From contig NZ_CP011254.1 in NCBI RefSeq assembly GCF_001006005.1, positions 1,426,001-1,490,000 on the forward strand: a DNA stretch of 64,000 nt, written 5' to 3'. The translations under genes were made by a program, and so were the position numbers. Below the pieces are notes generated by a model. That model was not told the origin of the DNA. It did no database searches and saw only the letters and a program-made list of their open reading frames with translations. The stretch's first letter is position 1. Every line of letters begins with the position of its first letter. Source of the DNA: Serratia fonticola (GTDB lineage: Bacteria; Pseudomonadota; Gammaproteobacteria; Enterobacterales; Enterobacteriaceae). Below, in pieces: positions 1 to 10,828 of this stretch.

Positions 1-45
1 ACAGGGAGAGGGGACCGAACGTGCCACATTTGACAACTGCGTTCG
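1..45. repeat. Partial copy of dispersed CCCTCTCC-type repeat at window edge
   Basis: The first bases (ACAGGGAGAGGGGACCGAAC, then a short AT-richer tail) match the start of the element at 55601-55620 with few differences, so the window opens inside a copy of the same dispersed repeat. The rest of 46-326 shows no gene I can support; it is AT-rich towards the downstream CDS and presumably holds its promoter. Confidence 0.6.
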
Positions 46-326
46 ACCCTAAATCCGTAAGGGGTGACTGTACACAGCTGGTTTCATCTTTACTCCACTG
101 CCTTGCTCTCTATTTTTGTCATCCTGGGTGATTTCCCAAGATGAGCATTAATCCTCCTTTTATTAAGTAACCTATAGTTTAGAGAATATATAGAGCCTGA
201 TACATCCACCAAATAAATAGGTCGAGTGATTTCACTGGCGGTTAATCTAAAGCCCGCCGGTTTTCTCATGACATTATCGTTTCATCTGGGTACTATTGCG
301 GCAAATTTCCATAGGGAGTTGGGATT

Positions 327-1316
327 GTGGCAATAAACAGGAAAACACTTATTGTGGCAGGGATTTATCTTGCCACCTCTCCGGCCATTGCGAGCACGGA
401 AACCCTCATAGATTATAGTTCTCGGCCCGACGCCGGGGTTTATCTGGGGAATCAGGTTGCCGCATCAACGTTATTTTCTCATACCCTGCACCAAAGAAAG
501 ACCGCGCCAGGGGACAGTCAATTCTGGATGCGAGTTTCGGGTTATCACAGCAAGGATCTGAGCGCGGGCGATAACGGCTTACCCGTCGATATGGATCGTC
601 AGGTCTTTATGCTTGGCGGCGATTTGCTGGCCTTGGATAACAACAAAGAAGAGTGGACGGCAGGCCTGATGACTGGCTACGGCCACGCCAAGAGCAGCGC
701 TAACAACGCCACCCTCTCATCCGAAGGTAAAGTCGACGGCTATTCTATCGGCGCTTACAGCACCTGGTATCAGGATAAGAAAAAGCATTCTGGGGCGTAT
801 GTGGATACCTGGCTGCAATATGCCTGGTTTAACAACAGCGTGACCTATGCCCAAGGCAAGCAGAATTATGACAGCACCGACTTTAGCGCCTCGCTGGAAA
901 CCGGCTATGCCTTGCAGCCTTTTTCGGCACTCGAGTTGATTATCGAACCACAGCTGCAGATTATTTATAACCGCTTTGATGCCGATAATTATCAGGATCC
1001 GGCAGGCGTCTATATTCATCAGGCCGATGCGCCAAACTTTACTTCACGCGTCGGCATTCGCTGGTACAGCGATCAAGACGATTATACTACCGCCTATCTC
1101 GCCACCAACTGGTGGCATAATAGTGGCAAGAACACGGTCAATTTTAATGATACGCGGGTAGAATCCAATTCGCTGGATGATCTGTTTGAGGTCAAGTTAG
1201 GCCTGCATTCGCCTAGTACTTACAACATGCAGCTGTGGTTTGAAGGCGGGATCACCATGGGAGCCAACAGCTACCAGGATTACGGCGGCACCTTGGGTGT
1301 GAGCTATCGCTGGTAA
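327..1316 (+). CDS. Stand-alone autotransporter-type outer-membrane beta-barrel protein
   Basis: A 329-residue protein with an N-terminal signal peptide (hydrophobic core around residues 7-18, likely cleavage after AIAS). Most of the remainder resembles an autotransporter translocator barrel (Pfam Autotransporter type): alternating aromatic strands, a TGYGHAK motif near residue 115, a GAYSTWYQDKK motif near 143, and a final GVSYRW ending in Trp as barrel proteins do. Known autotransporters carry a long passenger before the barrel; here only about 40 residues separate signal and barrel, so there is no passenger. The start is GTG with AGGGAG eight bases upstream. No partner gene adjoins it. It could be a degenerate autotransporter or a genuine stand-alone porin-like barrel. 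Confidence 0.8.
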   Translation: MAINRKTLIVAGIYLATSPAIASTETLIDYSSRPDAGVYLGNQVAASTLFSHTLHQRKTAPGDSQFWMRVSGYHSKDLSAGDNGLPVDMDRQVFMLGGDLLALDNNKEEWTAGLMTGYGHAKSSANNATLSSEGKVDGYSIGAYSTWYQDKKKHSGAYVDTWLQYAWFNNSVTYAQGKQNYDSTDFSASLETGYALQPFSALELIIEPQLQIIYNRFDADNYQDPAGVYIHQADAPNFTSRVGIRWYSDQDDYTTAYLATNWWHNSGKNTVNFNDTRVESNSLDDLFEVKLGLHSPSTYNMQLWFEGGITMGANSYQDYGGTLGVSYRW

Positions 1317-1430
1317 TAATGCTACGGCTGCAAGACGGCGGGGGTAAAGACCCTGCCGTTGCTCTGGTCTAATACCTGCAGAAATTGGATACAATAAAGA
1401 CATTATCCCATTACCCGGTATTTTGCAGTT

Positions 1431-1757
1431 ATGGAACAGTTTGAAACGATCGACGTTGTGCAGGCACACCAACGCCTGAAAGACGGTAGCGCCGCACTGG
1501 TTGATATCCGCGATCCACAAAGCTTTGAAGCTGGGCATACGCCAGGCGCTTTTCATCTGACCAACGCCACCCTGTCCGCCTTTATGCAGCAGAACGAGTT
1601 CGATCGCCCAGTGATGGTCATGTGCTATCACGGCAACAGCAGCCGCAGCGCCGCGCAGTATCTGCTGCATCAGGGGTTTGACGCGGTTTACAGTATTGAT
1701 GGCGGCTTTGAGGCCTGGGCCCGCCAGTTCCCACAGGACGTTGAGACTTCCGCTTGA
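1431..1757 (+). CDS. glpE: Thiosulfate sulfurtransferase GlpE
   Basis: A 108-residue single-domain rhodanese, the usual GlpE length. It transfers sulfane sulfur from thiosulfate to cyanide or thiol acceptors in the cytoplasm. The active-site loop is visible as MCYHGNSS near residues 64-71, with the catalytic Cys at its start, and the first half carries the rhodanese motif [18 protein letters not shown]. It precedes glpG and glpR, as in the E. coli glpEGR group, but a 158-base gap with a hairpin separates it from glpG. The start has only a weak Shine-Dalgarno sequence. Its physiological link to glycerol metabolism is positional only. Confidence 0.95.
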   Translation: MEQFETIDVVQAHQRLKDGSAALVDIRDPQSFEAGHTPGAFHLTNATLSAFMQQNEFDRPVMVMCYHGNSSRSAAQYLLHQGFDAVYSIDGGFEAWARQFPQDVETSA

Positions 1758-1766
1758 TCCCCATTA

Positions 1767-1786
1767 GGCCGCCTTTCTGGGCGGCC
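1767..1786. repeat. Inverted repeat between glpE and glpG
   Basis: A perfect 7-bp stem (GGCCGCC/GGCGGCC) with a 6-base loop lies just after glpE. It is not followed by a T-run, so it is more likely an intercistronic or weak terminator hairpin than a strong terminator. Confidence 0.5.
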
Positions 1787-1915
1787 AATTGCTGAATTCT
1801 GCACTGTTTTTGTCAGATCCCTTCCCTGCGCTCAGGATTTCAACGGTATAATCAGCCGCCAATGCCATCGGCGGTTTTGCCCGTGGCCAAAGTCATCTAC
1901 TTAGACGGAAAATCT

Positions 1916-2752
1916 ATGGTTCGAGTGATCGCCGTTTCCAACCCTCGCCTGGCGCAGGCCTTTGTCGATTACATGGCAACGCAGGGGGTTGTACTTGAAG
2001 TCCGCGCCACGGGCGATGCAGCCGAAATCTGGCTGGCGGATGAGGCCCATCTGGAGCAGGTGCAACACGAACTGCAACAGTTCCTGCTCGATCCGTTCAA
2101 CCGCCGCTATCAGGCCGCCAGTTGGCAGACAGGCAGCACCGATGCCGGTCTACAGTATCAACAGTTTTCTTACCTGCAAATCATCCGCAGCAAGGCCGGG
2201 CCACTGACGCTGACGGTGATGAGCCTGTGTATTCTGGTCTATATCCTGATGCAGGTGCTGGGCGATGATACCATCATGTTCTGGCTCTCCTGGCCGCAAA
2301 ACAGCTCGCAATATGGCCAGCTGTGGCGCTGGGTCAGCCATGCGTTTCTGCACTTCTCGCTGCTGCACATTACCTTTAACCTGATGTGGTGGTGGTATCT
2401 TGGTGGTCCGCTGGAAAAACTCCTCGGCACCGGCAAGCTGTTTGTGATCGCCGTAGTGTCAGCCTTTTTCAGCGGCTGGGCGCAGTCATTGTTCAGCGGT
2501 GCGCTGTTCGGCGGGCTTTCCGGGGTAGTTTACGCGCTGATGGGCTACGTCTGGCTGAGCGGAGAACGCGCACCGGAACGCGGTTTGAACCTGCCACGGG
2601 GCTTAATGGTCTTTTCCGCGCTCTGGCTGGTGGCCGGTTATTTCGATATTTTAGGAATGTCGATCGCTAATGCGGCACACGTTGCCGGTTTAGTGATAGG
2701 GTTATTAATGGCATTCTGGGATACGCGGCATCGCGCGCACAACGAACAATAA
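1916..2752 (+). CDS. glpG: Rhomboid intramembrane serine protease GlpG
   Basis: A 278-residue inner-membrane rhomboid protease. The N-terminal cytoplasmic domain (about residues 1-70) matches the E. coli GlpG start ([19 protein letters not shown]). Six membrane segments follow. The catalytic serine lies in [13 protein letters not shown] near residue 200 and the catalytic histidine in NAAHVAGL near residue 250; the [19 protein letters not shown] segment is the conserved TM2 region. An in-frame start at 1862 would give 296 residues, but ATG at 1916 has a GGA Shine-Dalgarno six bases upstream and matches the family N-terminus, so it is preferred. glpR follows after 33 bases, probably co-transcribed. 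Confidence 0.95.
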   Translation: MVRVIAVSNPRLAQAFVDYMATQGVVLEVRATGDAAEIWLADEAHLEQVQHELQQFLLDPFNRRYQAASWQTGSTDAGLQYQQFSYLQIIRSKAGPLTLTVMSLCILVYILMQVLGDDTIMFWLSWPQNSSQYGQLWRWVSHAFLHFSLLHITFNLMWWWYLGGPLEKLLGTGKLFVIAVVSAFFSGWAQSLFSGALFGGLSGVVYALMGYVWLSGERAPERGLNLPRGLMVFSALWLVAGYFDILGMSIANAAHVAGLVIGLLMAFWDTRHRAHNEQ

Positions 2753-2785
2753 CAACCAGGCACATCGGTGTATTAGGGGAATATC

Positions 2786-3544
2786 GTGAAGCAAACACAG
2801 CGTCATGACGCAATTATCGAATTAGTGCGCCTACAGGGATATGTCAGTACGGAAGAGCTGGTGGAGCACTTTGCCGTCAGCCCGCAGACCATTCGCCGTG
2901 ATTTGAATGACCTGGCCGATCAGAACAAAATACAGCGTCATCACGGTGGCGCTGCGTTACCTTCCAGCTCGGTAAACACTGCTTATCACGATCGCAAGGT
3001 GATGTGGTCGGAAGAGAAAGCCCGCATCGCCCAGCGCGTAGCCAGCCAGATACCGGACGGTGCCACGCTGTTTATCGATATTGGTACCACGCCGGAAGCG
3101 GTAGCCCACGCTTTGATGGGCCATAAAAATCTGCGGGTCGTGACCAACAACCTGAACGTGGCCACCCTGCTCACCGCCAAGGAGGATTTCCGCCTGATCC
3201 TGGCCGGTGGCGAAGTCCGTACCCGCGATGGCGGCATTATGGGCGAAGCCACGCTGGACTTTATCTCCCAGTTCCGCCTTGATTTCGGCATTCTCGGCAT
3301 CAGCGGTATCGATATGGATGGCTCGTTGCTCGAATTCGACTATCACGAAGTGCGAACCAAACGCGCGATTATCGAAAACTCCCGCTGCGTGATGTTGGTT
3401 ACCGATCATTCCAAATTTGGCCGTAACGCGATGGTGAACCTGGGGAACATGAACCTGATCGACTATCTGTTTACCGATCAGGCTCCGCCACCCAGCGTGA
3501 TGAAGATTATCGAACAGTACGACGTACAGCTGGAACTCTGCTGA
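2786..3544 (+). CDS. glpR: DeoR-family glycerol-3-phosphate regulon repressor GlpR
   Basis: A 252-residue DeoR-family repressor. The N-terminal winged helix includes GYVSTEELVEHFAVSPQTIRRDLNDL (residues about 13-38), the family's DNA-binding signature. The C-terminal sugar-phosphate sensor domain (about 75-230) contains the IDIGTTPEAVAHAL and VTNNLNVA motifs. In E. coli it represses glp genes and is induced by glycerol-3-phosphate. The start is GTG with AGGGGA five bases upstream. It sits just before glpD, whose promoter carries a GlpR-type palindrome. Confidence 0.95.
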   Translation: MKQTQRHDAIIELVRLQGYVSTEELVEHFAVSPQTIRRDLNDLADQNKIQRHHGGAALPSSSVNTAYHDRKVMWSEEKARIAQRVASQIPDGATLFIDIGTTPEAVAHALMGHKNLRVVTNNLNVATLLTAKEDFRLILAGGEVRTRDGGIMGEATLDFISQFRLDFGILGISGIDMDGSLLEFDYHEVRTKRAIIENSRCVMLVTDHSKFGRNAMVNLGNMNLIDYLFTDQAPPPSVMKIIEQYDVQLELC

Positions 3545-3549
3545 TCGCC

Positions 3550-3756
3550 CCGCCCCCTCTCCAAATGGAGAGGGGGCCGATCGAGAGAGTTTGAAAACTC
3601 GGTGACGCACCTTGGATGAAGGAGCGATCGAGTTTGTGTGACTTTACGTAATATCTTGCCTTTCTTGTTCTTACTCCCTACTTGCCAAAGCAGCATGGAC
3701 TAGCCATATGCTCCGTACAGCTCCCTCTCCCTGTGGGAGAGGGTTGGGGTGAGGGG
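3550..3756. repeat. Composite of dispersed CCCTCTCC/GATCG elements between glpR and glpD
   Basis: The gap holds two pieces of the repeat family seen at 49.07-49.61 kb and 55.58-55.76 kb. The left piece (about 3550-3637) is a reverse-complement copy of one array unit: CCCCTCTCC-type hairpin, then GATCGAGAGAGTTTGAAAAC, the GGTGACGCACCTTGG motif and a GATCGAG tail. The right piece (about 3719-3756) is the hairpin CCCTCTCCCTGTGGGAGAGG followed by GTTGGGGTGAGGGG. No ORF here looks like a gene. Confidence 0.75.
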
Positions 3757-3819
3757 TCCTCTTTCCTATAGTAAGTGCTTCCAATACCCCTTCAATTTGT
3801 ATACCTACTATCACCAAAC

Positions 3820-3910
3820 TGTTACCTCTATCACGCAAGAATGTTTTTGTTTGGTTAACTCTTGGCTTGCTTGTTGGTTTCCGATTACAATAATGAGCGA
3901 AAACGAACAT
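3820..3910 (+). promoter_or_regulatory. glpD promoter with CRP-like and GlpR-like sites
   Basis: Three elements line up. TGTTACCTCTATCACG (3820-3835) resembles a CRP site, centred about 70 bases before the predicted start. TTGGCT (3862-3867) and TACAAT (3886-3891) form a -35/-10 pair with an 18-base spacer. ATGAGCGAAAACGAACAT (3893-3910) is an imperfect palindrome of the GlpR operator type and covers the predicted transcription start. CRP activation and GlpR repression are known for E. coli glpD; the assignment here is from motif match only. Confidence 0.7.
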
Positions 3911-3945
3911 AAAAGAGCTATTTCGAACACCAGGAGGAAGTTAAC

Positions 3946-5454
3946 GTGGAAACCAAAGACTTGATCGTTATCGGTGGTGGTATCAACGGAGCCGGCATCG
4001 CAGCCGATGCAGCCGGGCGTGGGCTGTCCGTACTGCTGCTGGAAGCGCAAGACTTGGCCTGTGCTACGTCTTCCGCCAGTTCAAAACTGATCCACGGTGG
4101 CCTGCGCTACCTGGAACACTACGAGTTTCGTCTGGTCAGCGAAGCGCTGGCCGAACGTGAAGTGCTGCTGAAACTGGCACCACACATCGCCTTCCCAATG
4201 CGTTTCCGCCTGCCGCACCAGCCCCATCTGCGCCCGGCCTGGATGATCCGCATCGGCCTGTTCCTGTACGATCATTTGGGCAAACGCACCAGCCTGCCAG
4301 GCAGTAAGGGTTTGCGCTTTGGACCAGACTCCGTCCTGAAGCCGGACTTAAAGCGCGGTTTCGAATATTCTGACTGTTGGGTAGACGATGCGCGCCTGGT
4401 CGTGCTGAATGCCCAAGCCGTGGCCGAACGCGGTGGCGAAGTACGCACCCGCACCAAAGTGACCCGCGCCTGGCGCGAAAATGGCCTGTGGATGGTGGAA
4501 GCCATCGACGTCGACAGCGGCAAAACCTTTACCTGGCGCGCCAAAGGCCTGGTAAACGCCACCGGCCCATGGGTAAAACATTTCTTCGACGATGGCCTGA
4601 AGCTCAAGTCTCCTTACGGTATCCGCCTGATCAAAGGCAGCCATATCGTGGTACCTCGGGCACATAACCAGCCACAGTCTTATATCTTGCAGAACGAAGA
4701 CCACCGTATCGTGTTTGTCATTCCGTGGCTGGACGAGTTCTCCATCATCGGCACCACCGACGTGGAATACCACGGCGATCCGAAAGACGTGAAGATCGAC
4801 GATAACGAAATCAACTATCTGTTGAAGGTGTATAACGATCACTTCAAAAAACAGCTGGGCCGTGACGATATCGTCTGGACCTACTCTGGCGTACGCCCAC
4901 TGTGTGATGACGAATCTGACTCACCGCAGGCCGTAACTCGCGACTATACGCTGGATGTGCATGACGAGCAGGGCAAAGCCCCACTGCTTTCCGTGTTTGG
5001 TGGCAAACTCACCACTTACCGCAAACTGGCCGAGCATGCGATGGAGAAGTTGGCTCACTACTATCCTGGCTGTGGCCCGGCGTGGACCAAAAACGGTTCC
5101 CTGCCAGGGGGCGATATTGACGGCGATCGCGATAGCTATGCCGCTAAACTGCGCCGTCAGCACGGCTGGATGACGGAGTCTCTGGCTCGCCGTTACGCTC
5201 GCACCTATGGCAGCCACAGCAAAATTATCTTGGCCAATGCCAATAGCCTGAGCGATTTGGGTGAAGACTTCGGCCATGACCTGTACGAGGCTGAACTGCG
5301 TTATCTGGTAGAGAAAGAGTGGGTTGTCGAGCTGGATGATGCCTTGTGGCGCCGTACCAAACTGGGGATGTGGCTCAGCGAAGAACAGCAGGCACGGGTG
5401 AAAACCTGGCTGGCAGAAAATGCCAAACCAAAAGCGTTGTCATTGGCGTCTTGA
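3946..5454 (+). CDS. glpD: Aerobic glycerol-3-phosphate dehydrogenase GlpD
   Basis: A 502-residue FAD flavoprotein, the family length. It oxidises sn-glycerol-3-phosphate to DHAP at the inner membrane and passes electrons to ubiquinone. The dinucleotide-binding motif is VIGGGINGAGIAADAAGRG (residues about 8-26), followed by SSASSKLIHGGLRYLEHYE. The GlpD signature GVRPLCDDE lies near residue 325, and the SVFGGKLTTYRKLAEHAM motif near 350. The start is GTG with AGGAGGA eight bases upstream. It is the last gene before the convergent glg operon. Confidence 0.97.
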   Translation: METKDLIVIGGGINGAGIAADAAGRGLSVLLLEAQDLACATSSASSKLIHGGLRYLEHYEFRLVSEALAEREVLLKLAPHIAFPMRFRLPHQPHLRPAWMIRIGLFLYDHLGKRTSLPGSKGLRFGPDSVLKPDLKRGFEYSDCWVDDARLVVLNAQAVAERGGEVRTRTKVTRAWRENGLWMVEAIDVDSGKTFTWRAKGLVNATGPWVKHFFDDGLKLKSPYGIRLIKGSHIVVPRAHNQPQSYILQNEDHRIVFVIPWLDEFSIIGTTDVEYHGDPKDVKIDDNEINYLLKVYNDHFKKQLGRDDIVWTYSGVRPLCDDESDSPQAVTRDYTLDVHDEQGKAPLLSVFGGKLTTYRKLAEHAMEKLAHYYPGCGPAWTKNGSLPGGDIDGDRDSYAAKLRRQHGWMTESLARRYARTYGSHSKIILANANSLSDLGEDFGHDLYEAELRYLVEKEWVVELDDALWRRTKLGMWLSEEQQARVKTWLAENAKPKALSLAS

Positions 5455-5522
5455 TTGAGCTGTGAGTAGACGGGCGCTGCACACAGCGCCCCTACGGCAT
5501 ACGGGACGCAACAAGTTAAATT

Positions 5523-5546
5523 CAAGGGCCGGTGATCCGGCCCTTG
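5523..5546. terminator. Hairpin between convergent glpD and glgP
   Basis: A perfect 10-bp inverted repeat (CAAGGGCCGG/CCGGCCCTTG) with a TGAT loop lies between the two stop codons. No long T-run follows on either strand, so it may be a bidirectional terminator of moderate strength. Confidence 0.6.
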
Positions 5547-5550
5547 GCTA

Positions 5551-7998
5551 TTACAGCTTTATCGGTTTGATATTCCAAATTTCGTCCGCGTACTCCTGGA
5601 TCGTGCGGTCGGAAGAGAAGTAGCCCATGTTGGCGATATTGAGTATCGCGCGTTTGGTCCAGTCGTCCTGATTGAGATACACCTCATCCACCTTATCTTG
5701 CGTATCCACATAGCTGCGATAATCGGCCAACAGCTGATAGTGGTCGCCAAGATTGACCAGTGAATCGAACAGGCTGCTGTAGCGCTTGGGCTCTTCAGGG
5801 CTGAACGCACCGGTAGCGATCTGCGTCAAAGCCAGATGCAACTCTTCATCCTGCTCGTAATACTGACGTGGGTTATACCCATCGCGGCGCAGCGCTTCCA
5901 CCTGATCGGCGGTATTGCCAAAGATAAAGATATTCTCTTCGCCCACGTGTTCCAACATTTCGACGTTGGCCCCGTCCAGCGTGCCGATGGTCAAGGCACC
6001 GTTGAGAGCAAACTTCATGTTACTGGTGCCCGAAGCCTCGGTCCCGGCCAGCGAGATCTGCTCGGAGAGATCGGCCGCCGGAATGATCATCTGGGCCAGG
6101 CTCACCCCGTAGTTAGGGATAAACACCACCTTCAAATCATCATGCACTCGCGGATCGTTGTTGATCACCTTCGCTACGTCGTTGATCAAGCGGATGATCT
6201 GTTTGGCGGCATAGTAGGCAGAAGCCGCTTTACCCGCAAAGATCACTACGCGCGGTACACGTTTGGCATCAGGATCTTGCAGCAGACGGTTATAACGCGT
6301 GATCACATGCAATACGTTCAGCAGTTGCCGCTTATATTCGTGGATCCGTTTGATCTGTACGTCGAATAATGCGTCGGGGTTCACCACCACGTTGAGCTTT
6401 TTCGCGATATACGCCGCCAGCCGCTCTTTGTTCTGCCGTTTGGCAGCCTGTACGGCCTGCAAGAAGCTCGGGTAATCCGCATTCGCCTTGATTTCGCCAA
6501 GCTGGCTGAGATCGGTACGCCAGTTATGGCCAATACTGTCATCCAGCACTTTGGACAGCGGCCGGTTAGCCAACCCCAGCCAGCGGCGCGGCGTGACCCC
6601 GTTGGTTTTATTGCAGAAGCGATCGGGGAATACGCGAGCAAAATCGGCAAACAGGGACTGTACCATCAGTTCGGAGTGCAGCGCCGAGACGCCATTCACC
6701 TTATGGCTGGCGACCACGGCCAACCACGCCATTCGCACCCTGCGCCCGTTGGTTTCATCAATGATAGAGACCCTTGCCAGCAATTGATTATCGCCCGGCA
6801 CCACTTGCTTAACCTGCTTGAGGAAATGATCGTTGATTTCGAAAATCAGCTGTAAGTGGCGCGGCAGGATCTTGCCCAGCATATCAACCGGCCAGGTTTC
6901 CAGCGCTTCGCTCATCAAGGTGTGGTTGGTATAGGAGAATACCTTTTCCACCACTTCCCAGGCATCCAGCCAGCTGAATTTGTGCTCATCAATCAGCAGG
7001 TGCATCAGCTCAGGGATCGACAACACCGGGTGGGTATCATTGAGGTGGATGGCAATCTTGTCGGCCAGATTGTCGAAGGTTTTGTGCATCGTCCAATGGC
7101 GGTTGAGGATGTCCTGGGTAGTGGCTGAAACCAGGAAATACTCCTGCCGCAGGCGCAGCTCACGCCCGGAATAGGTGGAGTCATCGGGATAGAGCACGCG
7201 CGAGACGTTCTCTGAGTGGTTTTTATCTTCCACGGCGGCAAAATAATCCCCCTGGTTGAACTTACCCAGGTTGATTTCATTACTGGCCTGAGCGCTCCAC
7301 AAACGCAGCGTGTTGGTGGCATCGGTATCGAAGCCTGGGATCACCTGATCGTAGGCGATGGCGATAATCTCTTCGGTTTCCACCCAGCGGGCCTTCGCCC
7401 CTTCCTGCTGAACGCGGCCACCAAAACGCACTTTATAGCGGGTATTGTGGCGCGGGAATTCCCACGGGTTGCCGTATTCCAGCCAATAATCCGGCGACTC
7501 CATCTGTTGGCCATCGACGATGTTCTGCTTGAACATGCCATATTCATAGCGGATACCGTAACCCCGGCCAGGCAGCGCCAGCGTGGCCAACGAATCCAGG
7601 AAGCAGGCAGCCAATCGACCCAGACCGCCATTGCCCAGGCCAGGATCGTTCTCTTCCTCAAGCAGTTCACTCAGATTCAGGCCCATCTCATCGAGTGCGT
7701 CCTCAATATCCTGGTAAATCCCCATAGATAACAGCGCATTCGACAGCGTACGGCCAAGCAGAAACTCCATCGACAGGTAATACACCTGCCGGACATCTTG
7801 TGAAAGCTGGGCGCGATTGGATCGCAACCAACGTTCCACCATCCTGTCGCGCACCGCAAACAACACGGCATTAAGCCAGTCGTGCTGGGTGGCGATAGCC
7901 GGATCCTTACCGACAATAAACATCAGTTTATAGGCGATGGAATGTTTCAGCGCTTCAACACTGACCGTGGGTGAGGTGTAACTAAACGGTGAAGTCAT
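5551..7998 (-). CDS. glgP: Glycogen phosphorylase GlgP
   Basis: An 815-residue glycogen phosphorylase, the same length as E. coli GlgP. It releases glucose-1-phosphate from glycogen non-reducing ends using PLP. The cofactor lysine is in [20 protein letters not shown] near residue 663; the N-terminal half carries [13 protein letters not shown] and [20 protein letters not shown]. It is the last gene of the minus-strand glgBXCAP operon, 24 bases after glgA. Confidence 0.97.
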   Translation of the reverse strand: MTSPFSYTSPTVSVEALKHSIAYKLMFIVGKDPAIATQHDWLNAVLFAVRDRMVERWLRSNRAQLSQDVRQVYYLSMEFLLGRTLSNALLSMGIYQDIEDALDEMGLNLSELLEEENDPGLGNGGLGRLAACFLDSLATLALPGRGYGIRYEYGMFKQNIVDGQQMESPDYWLEYGNPWEFPRHNTRYKVRFGGRVQQEGAKARWVETEEIIAIAYDQVIPGFDTDATNTLRLWSAQASNEINLGKFNQGDYFAAVEDKNHSENVSRVLYPDDSTYSGRELRLRQEYFLVSATTQDILNRHWTMHKTFDNLADKIAIHLNDTHPVLSIPELMHLLIDEHKFSWLDAWEVVEKVFSYTNHTLMSEALETWPVDMLGKILPRHLQLIFEINDHFLKQVKQVVPGDNQLLARVSIIDETNGRRVRMAWLAVVASHKVNGVSALHSELMVQSLFADFARVFPDRFCNKTNGVTPRRWLGLANRPLSKVLDDSIGHNWRTDLSQLGEIKANADYPSFLQAVQAAKRQNKERLAAYIAKKLNVVVNPDALFDVQIKRIHEYKRQLLNVLHVITRYNRLLQDPDAKRVPRVVIFAGKAASAYYAAKQIIRLINDVAKVINNDPRVHDDLKVVFIPNYGVSLAQMIIPAADLSEQISLAGTEASGTSNMKFALNGALTIGTLDGANVEMLEHVGEENIFIFGNTADQVEALRRDGYNPRQYYEQDEELHLALTQIATGAFSPEEPKRYSSLFDSLVNLGDHYQLLADYRSYVDTQDKVDEVYLNQDDWTKRAILNIANMGYFSSDRTIQEYADEIWNIKPIKL

Positions 7999-8022
7999 AG
8001 TAATTCAATCCCAAGTACGTGA

Positions 8023-9456
8023 TTACAACAAGCGTTGATAAAGCGACAGATATTCCTTTGCCGCGACTTGCCAGCCAAAATCCAGACTCATGGCGTGGCG
8101 TTGTACGTGATGCCAATGCCTCGGCCTGCTCCAGAGCACCAGAGCACGCCGAATGGCATTGCCCAGGGCAACAGCATTACAATCATCAAACACAAACCCG
8201 CTGGCAGTGCCGTCGGCCAAATTCTCCAGCGCACAGTCCACCACCGTATCTGCCAACCCACCGGTGCGGCGCACCAGCGGCAACGTGCCATATTTCAGGC
8301 CATAAAGCTGTGTTAACCCGCAAGGCTCAAAGCGGCTTGGCACCAGGATCACGTCCGCTCCGCCGATAATGCGGTGGGAGAAGGCATCGTGGTAGCCAAT
8401 CTGCACGCCGACCTGTTCCGGATAATCGGCCGCCGCGGCCAGGAAAGCCTGCTGCAATACCGCATCCCCCGCCCCCAGCAGCACCAACTGCCCCCCTTGT
8501 TCCAGCAACGCTGGCAAGGCTTCCAGCACCAGATCCAACCCTTTCTGGTTGGTCAAACGGCTGACCACTGCAAACAGCGGCAACGATTCATCCACCTGCA
8601 GCCCCATGGCTTTTTGCAGATGAACCTTGTTCTTGGCCTTGTTTTTCAGGCTGTCGGCGTCATAGCGTGCCGCCAGGCGCGCATCGTGCGACGGGTCCCA
8701 AATCTTGTCATCAACACCGTTGAGAATGCCGCTCAACCGCCCTTGCCGCTGCCGCTCCTGGAGCAGCCCTTCCATCCCGTAACCAAACTCCGGCTGGGTG
8801 ATTTCACGCGCATAGGTCGGGCTGACGGCGGTGATATGGTCGGCGTAGTACAGGCCTGCCTTCAGGAAAGACATCTGGCCATAAAACTCCAGGCCATAGA
8901 TATTCAAGAATGACGATGGCAACCACAGCTCCGCCATATGGTGGGCGGAGAATAGCCCCTGATAGGCCAGATTGTGTACGGTGAAGATCGAGCGTGCCGG
9001 GTGGCCATTCGCCGCCAGATAAGCGCAGGCCAAGCCAGCATGCCAGTCGTGAGCATGGACCAGTTTTGGCCGCCAGTAATGATCCAACCCCTTCGCCAGC
9101 TCGCAGGCCATCCAGCCCAGCAAGGCAAAACGGCGGTGGTTGTCAGGATAGGCGTACATCGACTGATCGTGGTACGGGCTGCCCGGTCGGTCATACAACC
9201 AGGGGGCATCGATCAGGTAAACGCCCACGCCATGATAGGTACCATAACGCAGGCCTACGCGCCCGGCAAAAGAGTCGATCTCGGCAACCAATACCGTGTC
9301 CGGGATACCGTTGCGCACGTCAGGAAAAGCCGGTAATAGCACCCGAACATCAGCTCCTGCGGCAATCTGCGCCGTCGGTAATGCGCCAACCACGTCTGCA
9401 AGCCCGCCGGTTTTAAGCAGTGGGAACATCTCGGAACATACGTGTAAAACCTGCAT
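8023..9456 (-). CDS. glgA: Glycogen synthase GlgA
   Basis: A 477-residue GT5 glycogen synthase that adds glucose from ADP-glucose to the alpha-1,4 chain. The ADP-glucose-binding [13 protein letters not shown] motif is at residues about 15-27, and the C-terminal GT-B motif [20 protein letters not shown] lies near 375. A GTG two codons upstream (9462) is possible, but ATG at 9456 has AGGAG five bases upstream and matches the E. coli start MQVLHVCSE. It follows glgC after 82 bases. Confidence 0.96.
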   Translation of the reverse strand: MQVLHVCSEMFPLLKTGGLADVVGALPTAQIAAGADVRVLLPAFPDVRNGIPDTVLVAEIDSFAGRVGLRYGTYHGVGVYLIDAPWLYDRPGSPYHDQSMYAYPDNHRRFALLGWMACELAKGLDHYWRPKLVHAHDWHAGLACAYLAANGHPARSIFTVHNLAYQGLFSAHHMAELWLPSSFLNIYGLEFYGQMSFLKAGLYYADHITAVSPTYAREITQPEFGYGMEGLLQERQRQGRLSGILNGVDDKIWDPSHDARLAARYDADSLKNKAKNKVHLQKAMGLQVDESLPLFAVVSRLTNQKGLDLVLEALPALLEQGGQLVLLGAGDAVLQQAFLAAAADYPEQVGVQIGYHDAFSHRIIGGADVILVPSRFEPCGLTQLYGLKYGTLPLVRRTGGLADTVVDCALENLADGTASGFVFDDCNAVALGNAIRRALVLWSRPRHWHHVQRHAMSLDFGWQVAAKEYLSLYQRLL

Positions 9457-9538
9457 TATCACTCCTGAAATTCGGTAAAAACGTCTTTACGGAGATAAGG
9501 GGCGCGGCTTGCCACGCCCAAGGTTCCGGCCGGAATGG

Positions 9539-10816
9539 CTACAGTTTTGCCAACATTTCGCGCGTTACCAGCACGATGCCCTCTTCCGAGCGGTAAAAAC
9601 GCTTGCTGTCTTCCTCGGCGTTTTCACCAATCACCATGCCTTCGGGAATATGGCAGGCGCGATCGATAATGCAGCGGCGCAGGCGGCAGGAGCGGCCCAC
9701 GTTGACATCGGGCAGTAATACAGAAGAGTCGATAGTGCAGAAGGAGTTCACCCGCACCTTCGAGAACAGCACCGAATGCACCACCACCGAACCGGAGACA
9801 ATGCACCCGCCGGCCACCAGCGAGTTCATGGTCATGCCATGGCTGCCGGAACGGTCTTGCACAAATTTGGCCGGTGGCAGTGGCTCCATGTAGGTGCGGA
9901 TCGGCCAGGAACGGTCGTACATATCCAGCTCAGGCGTTACCGAAGCCAGATCGAGGTTGGCGCGCCAGTAGGCTTCCAGGGTCCCGACATCACGCCAATA
10001 CGGTGGTAGATTCGGACCACATCCCACACAGGAAAGCGTAAATGGATGCGCCCAGGCAGCACCCTGCGCGGTAATTTTTGGGATCAGATCCTTACCGAAA
10101 TCGTGGGTGGAGTCAGGGGTCGACATATCCTCTTCCAGCAGTTGGAAGAGGTAGCTGGCGTTGAAAATATAGATGCCCATGCTGGCCAGTGACATATCCG
10201 GGTTGCCAGGCATAGCCGGCGGATTGTCTGGCTTCTCCAGGAATTCGAGGATCAGATCGTTATCGTCCACCTTCATCACGCCAAACTCGCTGGCTTCCTT
10301 GCGCGGTACCGGAATACAGGCCACCGTGCACTGCGCCCCTTTCTCGACGTGGTCGATCAGCATGCGCGAGTAGTCCATTTTATAAATATGGTCACCCGCC
10401 AGGATCACCACATATTCCGCTTCATAGCGGCGAATGATGTCGAGGTTCTGGTAAACCGCATCCGCGGTGCCTTTGTACCAATGTTCGGTGCTGAGGCGCT
10501 GCTGAGCAGGCAGCAGATCGACGAACTCGTTCATCTCTTCGTTCAGGAACGACCAGCCCCGCTGAATATGCTGCACCAGCGTATGGGAATGATACTGAGT
10601 GATCACCCCCATACGTCGGATCCCTGAGTTCAGGCAGTTGGACATGGCAAAATCGATGATGCGGTACTTGCCACCGAAGTGAACGGCTGGCTTGGCGCGG
10701 GTAGAGGTTAAATCTTTCAAACGCGAGCCACGGCCGCCTGCCAATATCAGGGCAACGGATTTATTCGGCAGTTGGCGCGCCAACATCAGAGGGTCTTTAT
10801 TTTCGTGCTTAACCAT
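9539..10816 (-). CDS. glgC: Glucose-1-phosphate adenylyltransferase GlgC
   Basis: A 425-residue ADP-glucose pyrophosphorylase that makes ADP-glucose and PPi from ATP and glucose-1-phosphate, the committed step of glycogen synthesis. The nucleotidyltransferase motif [20 protein letters not shown] is at residues about 23-42, with [17 protein letters not shown] near 137 and a left-handed beta-helix at the C-terminus ([20 protein letters not shown]). It lies 12 bases after glgX and is probably translationally linked to it. Confidence 0.97.
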   Translation of the reverse strand: MVKHENKDPLMLARQLPNKSVALILAGGRGSRLKDLTSTRAKPAVHFGGKYRIIDFAMSNCLNSGIRRMGVITQYHSHTLVQHIQRGWSFLNEEMNEFVDLLPAQQRLSTEHWYKGTADAVYQNLDIIRRYEAEYVVILAGDHIYKMDYSRMLIDHVEKGAQCTVACIPVPRKEASEFGVMKVDDNDLILEFLEKPDNPPAMPGNPDMSLASMGIYIFNASYLFQLLEEDMSTPDSTHDFGKDLIPKITAQGAAWAHPFTLSCVGCGPNLPPYWRDVGTLEAYWRANLDLASVTPELDMYDRSWPIRTYMEPLPPAKFVQDRSGSHGMTMNSLVAGGCIVSGSVVVHSVLFSKVRVNSFCTIDSSVLLPDVNVGRSCRLRRCIIDRACHIPEGMVIGENAEEDSKRFYRSEEGIVLVTREMLAKL

Positions 10817-10828
10817 AACTGACTCCTT

